Shown piece after piece: positions 1-9,833 of a DNA stretch of 64,000 nucleotides (its first letter is position 1; the number at the start of each line of letters is the position of its first letter). The position numbers and the translations under genes were made by a program. This stretch comes from Paraphaeosphaeria minitans (Eukaryota > Ascomycota > Dothideomycetes > Pleosporales > Didymosphaeriaceae): the NCBI GenBank assembly GCA_015832175.1, contig WJXW01000007.1, positions 868,001 to 932,000 of the forward strand. Direction: 5' to 3'. The notes below the pieces were generated by a model that saw nothing but the letters and a program-made list of their open reading frames with translations, did no database searches and had not been told where the DNA came from.

Positions 1-89
1 TGGGGGCTGCACATACCTTTTGGGATACCTCCAGACGCCAATACGATGACAGCAAGCAAGTAGAAGGGAGAAATCTTCGGAGCCATCAT
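1..89 (-). CDS. 5' end of a putative secreted protein, cut by the window edge
   Basis: Reading leftwards from two tandem ATG codons (89-87 and 86-84), the frame opens with a short polar start with one Lys, then a strongly hydrophobic core (FYLLAVIVLA) and small residues (SGG), which is the layout of a secretory signal peptide. A good 5' splice site (GTATGT) follows at about position 15, so the first exon is probably 16-89 and the rest of the gene lies outside the window. No mature domain is visible, so the product cannot be named. It could be an enzyme or a small secreted protein. The call rests only on the signal-peptide-like start and the donor site. Confidence 0.45.
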   Translation of the reverse strand, partial: MMAPKISPFYLLAVIVLASGGIPKGMCSP

Positions 90-558
90 GGTGGCAATTG
101 AGGGAAAAGAATGATCAAGATTGCTGGCACTACTGTGGCGGAAGACGACAATATATGCAGTGCGCACGCTATATTGCACCTGGGGAATACTTCCGGGGTA
201 TGGGGACCGCCACGGCGCGGAGGTAAACTGGTGTCGTGTGGAACTGGAGAAGGTTGCCTCCCTGATTAGTGCCTCACGTGTCGCAAAATCGGTTATTTCC
301 CCCCGATTATTCGGTCAACTTCCGTGCCCTAAAAAGGGGGATCAGAGGCACCATAACGATGGAATTTACAGTGGGGGTTTTTTCTGATAATATTGTTGCG
401 CTGTACAGGTTTATTTTCATCCCGGCATTGCACGAAGAGGCCCACCGCAAATACCCACAATGATATGCCGAGCGGGTCGTAGAGGGCTCTTATATACTCG
501 CTGTATTGGCCACACGTGGTATTGGTAGGTAACTTTGCACCCTCCCTTTGTGCTCAGT
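90..558. promoter_or_regulatory. Divergent promoter region with a TATA box for the amidohydrolase
   Basis: This stretch separates the leftward putative secreted protein from the rightward amidohydrolase. A TATATA box at 491-496 lies about 65 nt before the first ATG (559) of the amidohydrolase. Small open frames here have no protein-like pattern. Confidence 0.45.
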
Positions 559-1554
559 ATGTCTTCGCAAAGGAATGGCCTCACTTACCTCATCAGATGT
601 TTGATCAATCACGTCCTGACTCGGTTCTTCAGGCCTGCAAAATCCTACCTTCAACCGCTACAACGGTCGGCTCAACTCCACGACAATGCTTCACCACTTT
701 CAATACTCTCCCGAAGAATGCCTGCAGGAGCATGGGACTGCCATATGCACGTCACTTCACCGGAATATCCGCTTGCTGCAGATGCAGCGTACGTTCCTTC
801 GCTGCACAACTTGCAGCACGCAATGAAGTTCGAAAGTACTATTGGAATCTCCAAAATTGTCCTGGTCCAGCCCTCGATCTACGGCGATGACAATTCTTGC
901 CTCCTGCATGCACTCAAGGCAATAGGACCCGGCGATGGTCGCGGCGTTGTCGGCATAGATCCCGACACGATTGATATGTCCACGCTTCAAGCATGGCATA
1001 AGCTGGGCGTTCGAGGAGTGCGTCTAAATCTCAAATCAACTGATGTGAAAATCACAGAAGAGTCGCTCAAAGATCTGCTGAAGCGCTACGCAGATGTCAT
1101 AAGACCTCTCGGCTGGGTTCTTGAGCTCTTCATTGGCATGGAGTCGATACCAATCCTTGAAAGCGTCGCCGGAAGTCTTGGAGTACGAATAGTCATTGCG
1201 CATTGCGGTGCCCCGCAACTGCCCTCGGTCGATGACAAGATGTGCCCATTAGATCCCTACAAACTACACGGATTTCAATCGCTGGTCAACTTGTTACGAG
1301 ATGGAAATACTTGGATTAAATTTTCAGCGGCATATCGATTTGACCCGAACCCGGAGATGCGCGGCATCGAAGCCATCGCCCGCGAGCTGTTAAAGAAAGC
1401 AGGGAGCAGAGTAGTCTTTGCGTCAGACTGGCCACACACACGGTTTGACGGGCTCGACGTACGGCCATTCGTCGAGCGATGCATGGAGTGGACAGATGCC
1501 GCTGGCCTGACAGAAGAAGTGTTTTCACTAAACGCACAAGAGCTTTGGAAATGA
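559..1554 (+). CDS. Amidohydrolase-2 family metal-dependent hydrolase (TIM barrel)
   Basis: Single-exon gene of 331 aa from the first ATG (559). The core matches the amidohydrolase_2 family, which includes 2-pyrone-4,6-dicarboxylate lactonase and 4-sulfomuconolactonase-like enzymes that hydrolyse lactones or related ring-cleavage products. The metal/active-site signature HxH is seen as DCHMH at residues 60-64. VIAHCGAP supplies the later barrel histidine, and FASDWPH supplies the catalytic aspartate near the C-terminus. Residues 1-53 form a basic extension with few acidic residues that could be a mitochondrial presequence. A second ATG at 718 would give 278 aa, the usual bacterial length, and is an alternative start. 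Substrate is unknown. An amidase and a GNAT enzyme lie next door, so a small catabolic neighbourhood is possible but unproven. Confidence 0.8.
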   Translation: MSSQRNGLTYLIRCLINHVLTRFFRPAKSYLQPLQRSAQLHDNASPLSILSRRMPAGAWDCHMHVTSPEYPLAADAAYVPSLHNLQHAMKFESTIGISKIVLVQPSIYGDDNSCLLHALKAIGPGDGRGVVGIDPDTIDMSTLQAWHKLGVRGVRLNLKSTDVKITEESLKDLLKRYADVIRPLGWVLELFIGMESIPILESVAGSLGVRIVIAHCGAPQLPSVDDKMCPLDPYKLHGFQSLVNLLRDGNTWIKFSAAYRFDPNPEMRGIEAIARELLKKAGSRVVFASDWPHTRFDGLDVRPFVERCMEWTDAAGLTEEVFSLNAQELWK

Positions 1555-1579
1555 TACAGCCAGCTTTCCTCCAGACTCT

Positions 1580-2080
1580 TCACCACTTATCCGTCGGCAA
1601 CTTGATTCGATACTCCAAAAACTCCGACTGTCCGAACGTGTCGTAGAGCTTCCTTGCGGCAATGTTCTCGTTCTGCGTCGACCAGTAGTACTTGGAGCAG
1701 CCTCTCTCCTGGGCAACCTGGCCGCACGCCACGATCAGCTTCCTACCATAGCCTTTCCCACGGATGTCAGGATTGACGAATAGATCTGTTTGTCTCAGCA
1801 AAAGCTCGTCAAGAGAAACGCGGGGTAATGTACCGTTCAAATAGCAAACAGGCTTGTCCGACCAAGAGGACGTATGGAAGAGATAGTGCGCAATGCCATT
1901 CAACGTCCCGCTCTCCTCGCGAAGGGCAAACGCATGCAAGTCGCCTTGCGGGCCGATAATCCGGTTGAAGGTTTTCTCATACTGCGCCTCGGGAATCGAT
2001 GTCTTGTAGAAAGCGATGTATTGGCGAAAGAGATGATGCCATTGGGTCCAGTCGGCTTTGGTCAGGGTAGATACAGACAT
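1580..2080 (-). CDS. GNAT family N-acetyltransferase with an in-frame 48-nt intron
   Basis: The open frame is 166 aa without splicing. The protein is a small GNAT: the acetyl-CoA binding motif A is visible as DIRGKGYGRKLI, followed by NENIAARKLYDTFG, the usual motif B helix. It probably transfers an acetyl group from acetyl-CoA to a small amine or peptide. A 48-nt segment at 1786-1833 starts GTACAT and ends ACAG, and its removal keeps the frame and joins CYLN to DLFVNP, the normal GNAT strand-4/motif-A junction. I therefore infer complement(join(1580..1785,1834..2080)), 150 aa. The unspliced form would carry a 16-residue insert right before the CoA loop. The gene faces the amidohydrolase tail-to-tail with only 25 nt between stops. 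Confidence 0.8.
   Translation of the reverse strand: MSVSTLTKADWTQWHHLFRQYIAFYKTSIPEAQYEKTFNRIIGPQGDLHAFALREESGTLNGIAHYLFHTSSWSDKPVCYLNGTLPRVSLDELLLRQTDLFVNPDIRGKGYGRKLIVACGQVAQERGCSKYYWSTQNENIAARKLYDTFGQSEFLEYRIKLPTDKW
1786..1833 (-). other. Predicted 48-nt intron inside the GNAT gene
   Basis: The segment has a GTACAT donor and an ACAG acceptor on the minus strand, is a multiple of three, and contains no stop codon. It is therefore invisible to simple ORF calling. Removal restores the conserved YLN-DLFV junction. Confidence 0.65.
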
Positions 2081-2470
2081 GGTGGTGGTTGAGAGTGAAG
2101 AATGTAATTGCAGTGTCGTACGTCCTTGTGTTGTGAAGAGAAAAGGTTACCGCCTGGCCGCATTTACGGTGATGTGTCACGGCGTGTAGGGCGTGTAGGG
2201 CGTGTAGGCCCGAGCTTGACGAAACCGGTTTGATAAGTAGTCTCCTTGCAGATCCGCTCCGGCTACACACGGGCGGTACGACACGTGACATAAACCATCT
2301 AGATTCTTCCAATGAAGACCACGTGGGTTCTCGTGGTTGAGTTTAGTGATTAATGCTTACGCACGTGACTGGGCCTTCTAGAGCGCCAATGCGAATACAT
2401 AGCCTGTAGAACACAGGTTCAACAAAGTACGAGGCTTAGACATTTAGACGCATTCAAAGGCTATAGAGAC
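2081..2470. other. Intergenic; upstream of GNAT and downstream of amidase
   Basis: No coding pattern. It holds nearly three copies of a 10-bp unit (GCGTGTAGGG) at 2182-2209, likely within the promoter of the leftward GNAT gene. Confidence 0.5.
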
Positions 2471-4260
2471 CTATAACCTAGCCATCGGCAGGTTAACTTC
2501 ATCCGCCTTCAAAGCACTATCAATCGCCAACATAGCCTCGTATAGTCTTCTCTCTTCTAACTTGGGCGCTACGACTTGTATACACAGCGGTGTACCTATG
2601 TACACTGATCGATCTACTCGCGACCCTAGTTTTAGTTAGCGAGAATTCGCTTTCTGGACCACGTTTGACTCACATAGTTCTCGATTTCGCTTATCCCAGC
2701 TTCCAAGCACTGGGACCCTTGTCATGTCACCTTGTTCATCGTTTTTCTCAAACAAACGAACTGGAACTGTACCCGCAGGATAATCTAACAGCACGAAAGA
2801 ACTGGTGTAGCTCGCAGCATTGTACTTGTCGATCTCTGGCACGGGATGAGGCGCGACAGGACAAATAAAAGCATCGACTCGTTTCCAGATCTGGAGAGCT
2901 TCCTTCTGCAGTTGCGATCTCTGTGCATGGAGCTCTCGGAGCTGTTCAAAGGCCACAGGCTCCTTCCGACGCATGCGTGGCTGGATCCATGGCGAGAGCG
3001 GCTCATCGAATGATTCAAGCAGGTCGAACATGGAGTTTCCCCCCTCAACGCCCATGAGAGCGTTGATGAGCGAATGACACTTCGAAAAGACGGGTGTAAT
3101 GTCGAGTTCCACGACTTCAATGCTCGATTTTCGCATTGTGACCGCGACGTCTTCCATGAGCCTTGTAATCGGTGGAAGTGGCTCCACCACACCGTCTCGC
3201 CTTACGACGCCAACGCGCAGCCTTCTCCCAGCCAGAGAGGAGAATGAGTTCCAAGGTCCAGGTATCACATCGGGATCCAGTTTCCACGGCTTCTGTTCCG
3301 ATACGGCTTCAAAGAACAGCTCAATGTCGCGTATCGAATGTGTCATCGGTCCAGCGCTCGCATTGACACCCAACTTCCCGACCGCTGGTTTGCTCCCGCC
3401 TTCTTGGCCGGCGTAAGGGACACGCCCATCGCTGGGTTTCACACTGTAGAGACCCTCACACATAGCTGGGACACGTATTGAACCGCCAACGTCTGTGCCT
3501 ACTCCTAAAACGGAGCCTCTCATTCGCAGAAGCGCTGCCTCGCCGCCTGAACTGCCGCCAGCCGTCACAGCTGTGTTCAGTGGGTTGAGTGTGCGTCCAA
3601 ACATGTTGTTGTGCGAGTCTAACGCTGCAAGCGTTTGCGGTACATTCGTCTTGCAGTACAGAACAGCGCCACCGCTCAGCAAGATGTCGACCAGTACGGA
3701 GTTCTCCTGGGAAGGCTTGAAACACAACGCAGCGAGGCCGATGGACGCATCGTATCCTTTGACCTTGAAAGTGTCTTTTAATGACACAGGAACGCCGTGC
3801 AGCGGTCCTAACGGAGGCTTTCCTGACTCCAGATGATCGTCTAGCTCTTTCGCTCTCTTCAAAGCATCTTCAAAGAATATTTCCGTCAAGCAATTGGTCA
3901 GTTGGTGTGCTACAGCAGCTCTCTGAACCTCTCGTCAGCGCCCGTTGTTTCACACTACAAGCGAACGTCTTGGACGAACCGCCATACCTTACAGAAAGCT
4001 CGCGTAACATCCACGCTCGTGAGTTTCCTTGCTCTGACCGCCTCTGCCAATGCAGTCGCATCGTACTCTTCCGTAATCTCCAACTCTTCGTCGCTCAATA
4101 TGCCACATTTTCTTGGTATGTCCAAGTAATTAGTCGCATTGGGTGCGGGACGCCGATCATGAAGTATACGCCAATCGGAAGGTATGCGTGCGAATTGCTG
4201 GTCTTTCTTCTGCCAGGCAACAAACTGCCATCGAGCCGGTAGTTGTGGTTGGGCCGCCAT
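2471..4260 (-). CDS. Amidase signature family enzyme (fungal acetamidase-like)
   Basis: Three exons: complement(join(2471..2625,2674..3922,3988..4260)), 558 aa. It hydrolyses carboxamides to acid plus ammonia. The Ser-cisSer-Lys triad is plain: Lys140 in PVSLKDT, cis-Ser215 in AGGSSGGE and nucleophile Ser239 in GTDVGGSIR. The spacing (75 and 24 residues) is the same as in fatty acid amide hydrolase. The 65-nt intron (3923-3987) joins AFCK to RAAVAHQ. The 48-nt intron (2626-2673, donor GTGAGT, branch GCTAAC, acceptor CTAG) joins REL-W to SRVDRS, and the last exon encodes the family's usual C-terminal strand (TPLCIQVVAPKLEE). Length fits AmdS-type fungal amidases (about 540-560 aa). There is no signal peptide, so it is probably cytosolic. 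Substrate is not deducible. Confidence 0.9.
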
Positions 4261-4769
4261 CACAGTGAGGCCTGAGCAGGAGAAGATGGGCCGGGAGGAA
4301 GTGGAAGTTGGACTGTTCCCGTTGATGAAGGTTGGGGTAAATATGGAGCCGAGGTTGGCTAAGTGCCGTTAGCGTGGCAACAACGTGGAGTAGTCGTTTT
4401 AGGGCATAGGTAACATTGTCCAATTTTGTTTGGAACAGTGCAGATTATTCTGACAGGCTTCGGCAACTTGTAGTTGTGGCACCACAGGATGCTGTATCAC
4501 CAACTGGTCCTGGTGTACATGGGCAGTGCTCAACTGATGCACATCTTACCTACTATCTCACAATTGCCAACTCACATCGTATCCATGTCATATCACACAC
4601 TGTCGTCGTGCCTCCTATCTCCTTTCAACCTAACATTAGTTTCCTTGACTTATACCTAGACAAATTTCCATGCGTGCGTAACAAAAGACGGAGATGAGTC
4701 CTCTAACCCCGTACGGTGTACGCTCCTTCCTACGCCCCATAAGCATATAGGACAGTAGTGTCCCATCCT
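4261..4769. other. Intergenic; amidase promoter
   Basis: This is the region upstream of the leftward amidase. I see no open frame with protein-like character and no repeat. Confidence 0.5.
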
Positions 4770-5406
4770 GTTGTTGTCTCAAATCGAAGCACCGACAGAA
4801 GCCCCATGTAGAACTACTAGAAAAGAACCATCACAAGGAATCTTATCCGTAGCCCCCGAGATCCTCCGCCAAATCCTCCTTCGTAAAACCATCACCTCGG
4901 TCGCTGCCGTCACGCGCCGCGCCGTCACATCTCCCCTTCCATCCCCAGAATTCAGGATGTAGTGGCGAAGAGCTATGGCCAGTTTAACGACAAAGCAAAG
5001 ACCGCACTGAAAGACGCAAACGATGGCATTTGATAACACTCCCAACCCAGACTCTGTGCTGTGGTTATTGACACGCCACAATGACCATAGCGATCACGCA
5101 CAAGTACAGCTTGAAGAGGGGCGTGGCGGAGAGCCAAGCCCTCGCTCTCGTGAAGGAGAACGTGTTTGAATATTTGGCTGCGAAACTGGGATTGATTACT
5201 GATGGGAAGGGGGGGTGGGGGGAATTGCGAAGTGGACGTTGGCGTTGGCGCTGTATTATACGATGAGTGTGCAGAGTATTGAGGTGAAGCAGTGTGCGGC
5301 GGGGATGCTGGAGAGCGTTGTGTGTGGGATTGAGAAAGAGCCATTGCTTAATGATGATTCGGTGGAGGTGGCGGTGAGGATGGAGAAGAAGGAGAATATG
5401 GTTTGA
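4770..5406 (+). pseudogene. Decayed unrecognised gene with several frameshifts
   Basis: Consecutive protein-like segments lie in different frames on the plus strand. A segment containing SVAPEILRQILL (F-box-like start) is open to a TAG at 4960-4962. It continues after a one-base shift as VAKSYGQFNDKAKTAL up to a TGA. A later segment from ATG 5081 (AITHKYSLKRGVAESQALAL) reads to a G-rich tract at 5209-5222 (seven G, T, six G). Beyond the tract the sense passes to another frame (KWTLALALYYTMSVQSIEVK) that ends at TGA 5404-5406. No continuous gene or convincing intron borders connect them. The G-tract shift could be a sequencing error, but the other breaks argue for decay. Family not recognised. 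Confidence 0.4.
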
Positions 5407-6123
5407 GGGGTCGTGGGAAGATGCCAATATCTATCGATCTCAGACGCATCATATGGATGCTGGGGTAGCACAATCTACGATGGCTTTTTTAGGGTGTTGA
5501 TACTGTCAGATTTGAGTTATGTGTGGACCGCGTCAAGGAATCTACCTGTCCATAATGGGTCCAGGAGTCGCCTAGTCTACATCAAGGTGTCGTTTCGTAC
5601 TACATGGCTAGACATGGTACCACAAATTGTCCCCTCCGTGGGATATTTTGGGATATCATGGTATGGACAAAACTGCCCCATCACAATGGTTCCATGAGAT
5701 CTTGACATCGAGGACCTAGGCTATCATTGCAGATCAACAGGCACGTTTCTCGCATCTTTGAGTGTTGCGAGTAATGGCAGGCTAGTTCATGTTTTTCCCA
5801 ATCTCCCCATATGCGTTCTCCACGTCTACAATTCAGTGTCACTTCAAACGCCAGTGAAAATTAATTATCCATTTCAGTGTTTTCATTGTGTGCCTGCTGT
5901 GTTAAATAGGGCTGGTTTCTGAACTAGGTGAAGATGGAAGTTCGAGCAGCGTTTTACGATTCAGATTCACCTTCACCGCAAGGCGTTGCGGCGCAACCAG
6001 CAAACGGAAGCAGCAATATGAAATATCTTCAGTTGCGAGCTGTTGTCGTTTTTCCTCTCCAGAGACTCCCACATTCGCTACATTGCGTCTTGTGAACCCA
6101 GCTAACAGTGACAGATTTTAAAG
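5407..6123. other. Intergenic; possible upstream exon of the RNase H-like gene
   Basis: Mostly featureless. An ATG at 5934 opens a 53-codon frame (MEVRAAFYDSDSPSPQG...) ending at 6095 that could be an upstream ORF or 5' exon of the RNase H-like gene. No clear splice pair joins them. Confidence 0.3.
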
Positions 6124-6750
6124 ATGACTACTCCAGAATTCGCGGGTCGCCGCCGGGAGAGGATTGTTCGCCGCCTGCTTGGCAACCGGCGGTTCGCCGG
6201 TACCGTCGTGATCGACGACAGGAACGATCGCAAGGACGACGACCACAGGATCCGAGGTCTCGTCGAGCCCCGGATTGGGGGATTGAGGGACGACTGGGCG
6301 CGATACTGGACCGATGCCAGCGCGCGACAGGACCGCCTGGGTGCCAGTGTCGTTGAGATCTGGGACATCTCTCTGAGTGTGTCCGGCTGGAGCATCAGGG
6401 AAAGGATCAAGGCCTGGCATCTGGGTCGGTTTTCTGGCAAGTCTGGAGATGGTGAGCTTTTCGCGATCGCTGCGGCGCTGGGCATGGCCCTCGCTGAACG
6501 CCTCTCACGCGGGCGGTTACGCAACGTCCGCGTCTATTCGGATGCTGCCAGCACGTTGCAGGCAATCACCAGCCCGACCGGCATGGTCCCAAGGTCGATT
6601 TCGAGCAAGGGCGAAGACGTGGTGCAGGAATGGCGGGACAGAGGCAACCGCGTCGATGGGGAGTCGGAAGACGAGCCGATGGAGGAATCCTCAGATGAGG
6701 ACTGGTCCTCTGCGACCAGACCACCATTCCGTCTTCGAAAGATCACCTGA
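6124..6750 (+). CDS. RNase H-like fold protein, apparently C-terminally truncated
   Basis: A 208-aa single frame. Residues from about 60 onwards show the RNase H fold in order: strand 1 with the first catalytic Asp (RYWTDAS), then GDGELFAIAAALGMALAE with the Glu helix, then VRVYSDAASTLQAI with the next Asp. In active RNase H a HWVPGH...N..AD block follows and gives the last histidine and Asp. Here the sequence turns into an acidic, low-complexity tail after VQEWRDRGNRV, so the fourth catalytic position is missing. The N-terminal 50 residues are basic (RRRERIVRRLL). Related domains occur in fungal RNase H genes and at the end of LINE reverse transcriptases, so this may be a domesticated or decayed fragment. 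Role unknown. Confidence 0.6.
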   Translation: MTTPEFAGRRRERIVRRLLGNRRFAGTVVIDDRNDRKDDDHRIRGLVEPRIGGLRDDWARYWTDASARQDRLGASVVEIWDISLSVSGWSIRERIKAWHLGRFSGKSGDGELFAIAAALGMALAERLSRGRLRNVRVYSDAASTLQAITSPTGMVPRSISSKGEDVVQEWRDRGNRVDGESEDEPMEESSDEDWSSATRPPFRLRKIT

Positions 6751-6856
6751 CATCCGAGAAGCCGCTTTGGCGCTAGTGACTGATCCACACTAGCTCCTCG
6801 TCCCGCGATGACGTTGCCGGCACTGACCGGACGGGCAGCCCTGTTCGCGTGCCACC

Positions 6857-6868
6857 TAGAACCTTCTA
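6857..6868. promoter_or_regulatory. Heat-shock-element-like palindrome upstream of hsp104
   Basis: The sequence TAGAACCTTCTA is a perfect inverted repeat that contains GAAnnTTC, the core of two HSF1 binding units. It lies about 80 bp before the TATA box (6941) and about 200 bp before the Hsp104 ATG, where an HSE is expected. Only two units are present, fewer than the usual three. Confidence 0.4.
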
Positions 6869-6940
6869 TGCCCAAAAGAGAAGTATCGCGATGCGTCGAG
6901 CACCACCTCGCAGCTGCTGCCCCACGTACAACATACCATC

Positions 6941-6947
6941 TATAAAA
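6941..6947 (+). promoter_or_regulatory. TATA box of hsp104
   Basis: TATAAAA sits 118 nt upstream of the ATG at 7065. It lies inside the in-frame open region that begins at 6849, which argues that the upstream extension is promoter and 5' UTR, not coding. Confidence 0.5.
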
Positions 6948-7064
6948 TCTCCGACACTCTCGAGCCCGACCTCCCAGACACCTACGACAGCCACATTCGC
7001 TCTCAGCACCCACCATACAGCATACTCAACGACACACGAGTCCCTGCTTGACCCACGTTCCACC

Positions 7065-9833
7065 ATGACTTCGTTCGACGCATACACGGACAAGGCCGCA
7101 AAGGCGCTCGCAGACAGCTTTGAGCTTGCCAAAGGCTACGCACACTCACAACTTACGCCCATACACCTCGCAGTCTCACTCATCGACCCGCCGCCCGACG
7201 ACAAGGAAAAAGCCGGCCTGTCCCAGCCCTCGGTGCCCTTCTTCCGCCAAGTCATCGACCGCGCAAATGGCGACCCGCAGCAGCTCGAACGATCGCTCAA
7301 GAAAGCCCTCGTCCGCCTACCTAGCCAGGACCCGCCACCCGACCGAACCTCGCCCTCACCAGCCATGGCCAAGGTACTAAGGGCGGCAGAAGAGCTCGCG
7401 CGGACACAGAAGGACAGCTACATCGCAGTAGAGCACCTTATCCAGTGCCTCTGCCAGGATGCCCTCATACAGAAGTGTCTAGCCGAGTCCAACGTACCCA
7501 ACACCAAGCTCGTTGACCAGGCCATCCAGGCCATCCGCGGTACAAAGAGGGTCGACTCCAAGACGGCGGATGCAGAGGAAGAGAACGAGAACCTCAAGAA
7601 GTTCACCATCGACATGACGGCAATGGCGAGAGAAGGCAAGATCGATCCCGTCATCGGTCGCGAGGAAGAGACCCGACGAGTCATCCGCGTTCTGACACGG
7701 CGAACCAAGAACAACCCCGTCCTCATCGGAGAGCCCGGTGTGGGCAAGACTACCGTCGTCGAAGGCCTCGCCCGCCGCATCGTCGACGCCGACGTCCCCG
7801 CCAACCTCGCAGCCTGCAAGTTGCTCTCACTCGACGTCGGTGCCTTGGTCGCTGGCAGCAAGTACCGTGGAGAATTCGAAGAGCGCATGAAGGGTGTGTT
7901 GAAGGAGATTGAAGAGTCCAGAGATATGATAGTACTGTTTGTGGACGAAATTCATCTTCTCATGGGCGCTGGATCCTCTGGAGAAGGCGGCATGGACGCT
8001 GCTAACCTGCTCAAGCCCATGCTGGCCCGTGGACAGCTTCACTGCATTGGTGCCACAACTCTTGGCGAATACAGAAAGTACATCGAGAAGGATCAAGCAT
8101 TCGAACGGCGGTTCCAACAGGTTCTGGTCAAGGAGCCTAGCATTCCCGAGACCATCTCCATCCTTCGTGGGCTGAAGGAACGCTACGAGACGCACCACGG
8201 TGTGACCATCATGGACGGTGCTATCGTTTCCGCGGCTACTCTCGCTGCCCGCTACCTTACACAGCGCCGCCTCCCCGACTCGGCAGTTGATCTCATTGAC
8301 GAAGCTGCCGCCGCAGTCCGTGTCACTCGCGAATCCCAGCCCGAAGCTCTTGACAACTTGGAGCGCCGCCTTCGCCAGCTCGAGATCGAAATCCACGCTT
8401 TGAATCGCGAGAAAGATGAGGCCTCCCAGGCTCGTCTCAAGGAGGCCAGAGCGGAAGCTGCGAACATCGAAGAAGAGCTGAAGCCGCTCCGAGAGTTGTA
8501 CGAGCGTGAGAAGGGCCGCAGCAAGGAGGTTCAAGAAGCCAAGATCAAGCTTGAGAACCTTCACAACAAGGTCGCAGAAGCTGAGCGTATCCGCGACATG
8601 CAGACGGCTGCCGACTTGACTTACTACGCCATCCCCGACCTGAAGCAACGCATCGCCGAGCTTGAGGCTGAGAAGAAGAAGGCTGACCAGGAGATGTGGG
8701 CACACCAGGAGGATGGAGGTCAGGCTCTTCTCAGCGATTCTGTTGGACCCGACCAAATTAACGAGATTGTGGCGCGCTGGACCGGTATCCCTGTGACTAG
8801 GCTCAAGACCACTGAGAAAGACAAGCTCCTCAATATGGAGCGACACCTTGGCCACATCGTCATTGGACAGAAGGAAGCAGTTGGCGCCGTCTCTAATGCC
8901 ATCCGACTGCAACGATCCGGTCTCGCAAACCCGAATCAACCGCCGAGCTTCCTTTTCTGTGGTCCTTCAGGTACGGGTAAGACATTACTCACCAAGGCTC
9001 TTGCCGAGTTCTTGTTCGACGACCCCAAGTCGATGATCCGGTTCGATATGTCAGAATACCAAGAGCGTCACTCGCTAAGCAGGATGATCGGTGCACCCCC
9101 AGGATACGTCGGTCACGATGCCGGAGGTCAGCTTACCGAAGCACTTCGTCGTCGTCCATTCTCCATTCTCCTCTTCGACGAAGTCGAAAAGGCTGCGAAG
9201 GAAGTCCTCACCGTTCTCTTGCAGCTCATGGATGATGGTCGTATCACCGACGGCCAAGGCAGGGTCGTTGACGCAAAGAACTGCATTGTCGTCATGACCT
9301 CCAACTTGGGTGCCGAATACCTCTCCCGACCCAACGCACCCGATGGTCGCATCGATCCCACTACTAGAGAAATGGTCATGGGCGCACTCCGCAGCTACTT
9401 TCTACCCGAGTTTCTTAATCGCATCTCTTCCGTCGTTATCTTTAACCGTCTCACCAAGAAAGAGATTCGAAAGATCGTCGACGTGCGCATGACGGAAATT
9501 CAGAAGCGTCTCATGGCAAATGGTCGCAATGTGCGCATCGAGATGACCAACGAAGTACGCGACTACCTTGGCTCAGCTGGTTACTCACCCGCTTACGGCG
9601 CGCGTCCCCTTGCTCGTCTCATCGAAAAGGAAGTGCTCAACCGTATGGCTGTCATGATCCTACGCGGCAGCATCAAGGACGGCGAGGCAGCGCGCGTAGT
9701 ACTTGAAGACGGTCACATCCACGTGCTCCCGAACCACACCGATAGCGAGGACGACTCCGAGATGTACGACGAATCCGACGCCGTTCTAGAGCTCGAGGAC
9801 GAGGCAGACGGAGGTATGGATCTCTATGAGTAA
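7065..9833 (+). CDS. hsp104: Hsp104/ClpB-type AAA+ protein disaggregase (Hsp98)
   Basis: Intronless, 922 aa from ATG 7065 (yeast Hsp104 is 908). The protein is an ATP-driven hexameric disaggregase that threads aggregated proteins through its pore with Hsp70/Hsp40 help in the cytosol and nucleus. Domains in order: Clp N-domain (about 1-155); AAA1 with Walker A GEPGVGKT at 222-229 and a Walker B ending VDEIHLL; the middle coiled-coil domain (about 400-530, [21 protein letters not shown]); AAA2 with Walker A GPSGTGKT at 633-640 and pore loop GYVGHDAGG; and an acidic C-terminal tail ending DLYE. An upstream in-frame extension to 6849 is rejected as a start because it lacks conservation and contains a TATA box. 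Lack of introns suits a heat-shock gene expressed while splicing is impaired. Confidence 0.97.
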   Translation: MTSFDAYTDKAAKALADSFELAKGYAHSQLTPIHLAVSLIDPPPDDKEKAGLSQPSVPFFRQVIDRANGDPQQLERSLKKALVRLPSQDPPPDRTSPSPAMAKVLRAAEELARTQKDSYIAVEHLIQCLCQDALIQKCLAESNVPNTKLVDQAIQAIRGTKRVDSKTADAEEENENLKKFTIDMTAMAREGKIDPVIGREEETRRVIRVLTRRTKNNPVLIGEPGVGKTTVVEGLARRIVDADVPANLAACKLLSLDVGALVAGSKYRGEFEERMKGVLKEIEESRDMIVLFVDEIHLLMGAGSSGEGGMDAANLLKPMLARGQLHCIGATTLGEYRKYIEKDQAFERRFQQVLVKEPSIPETISILRGLKERYETHHGVTIMDGAIVSAATLAARYLTQRRLPDSAVDLIDEAAAAVRVTRESQPEALDNLERRLRQLEIEIHALNREKDEASQARLKEARAEAANIEEELKPLRELYEREKGRSKEVQEAKIKLENLHNKVAEAERIRDMQTAADLTYYAIPDLKQRIAELEAEKKKADQEMWAHQEDGGQALLSDSVGPDQINEIVARWTGIPVTRLKTTEKDKLLNMERHLGHIVIGQKEAVGAVSNAIRLQRSGLANPNQPPSFLFCGPSGTGKTLLTKALAEFLFDDPKSMIRFDMSEYQERHSLSRMIGAPPGYVGHDAGGQLTEALRRRPFSILLFDEVEKAAKEVLTVLLQLMDDGRITDGQGRVVDAKNCIVVMTSNLGAEYLSRPNAPDGRIDPTTREMVMGALRSYFLPEFLNRISSVVIFNRLTKKEIRKIVDVRMTEIQKRLMANGRNVRIEMTNEVRDYLGSAGYSPAYGARPLARLIEKEVLNRMAVMILRGSIKDGEAARVVLEDGHIHVLPNHTDSEDDSEMYDESDAVLELEDEADGGMDLYE

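Noticed and set aside
6849..7064. N-terminal extension of Hsp104 by 72 codons
   Set aside because: It contains the TATA box and HSE-like palindrome and lacks any Hsp104 similarity, and the ATG at 7065 begins the conserved N-domain.
7827..8939. 370-codon antisense frame inside hsp104
   Set aside because: It lies wholly opposite the conserved AAA+ coding sequence, mirrors its codon structure and shows no independent motif.
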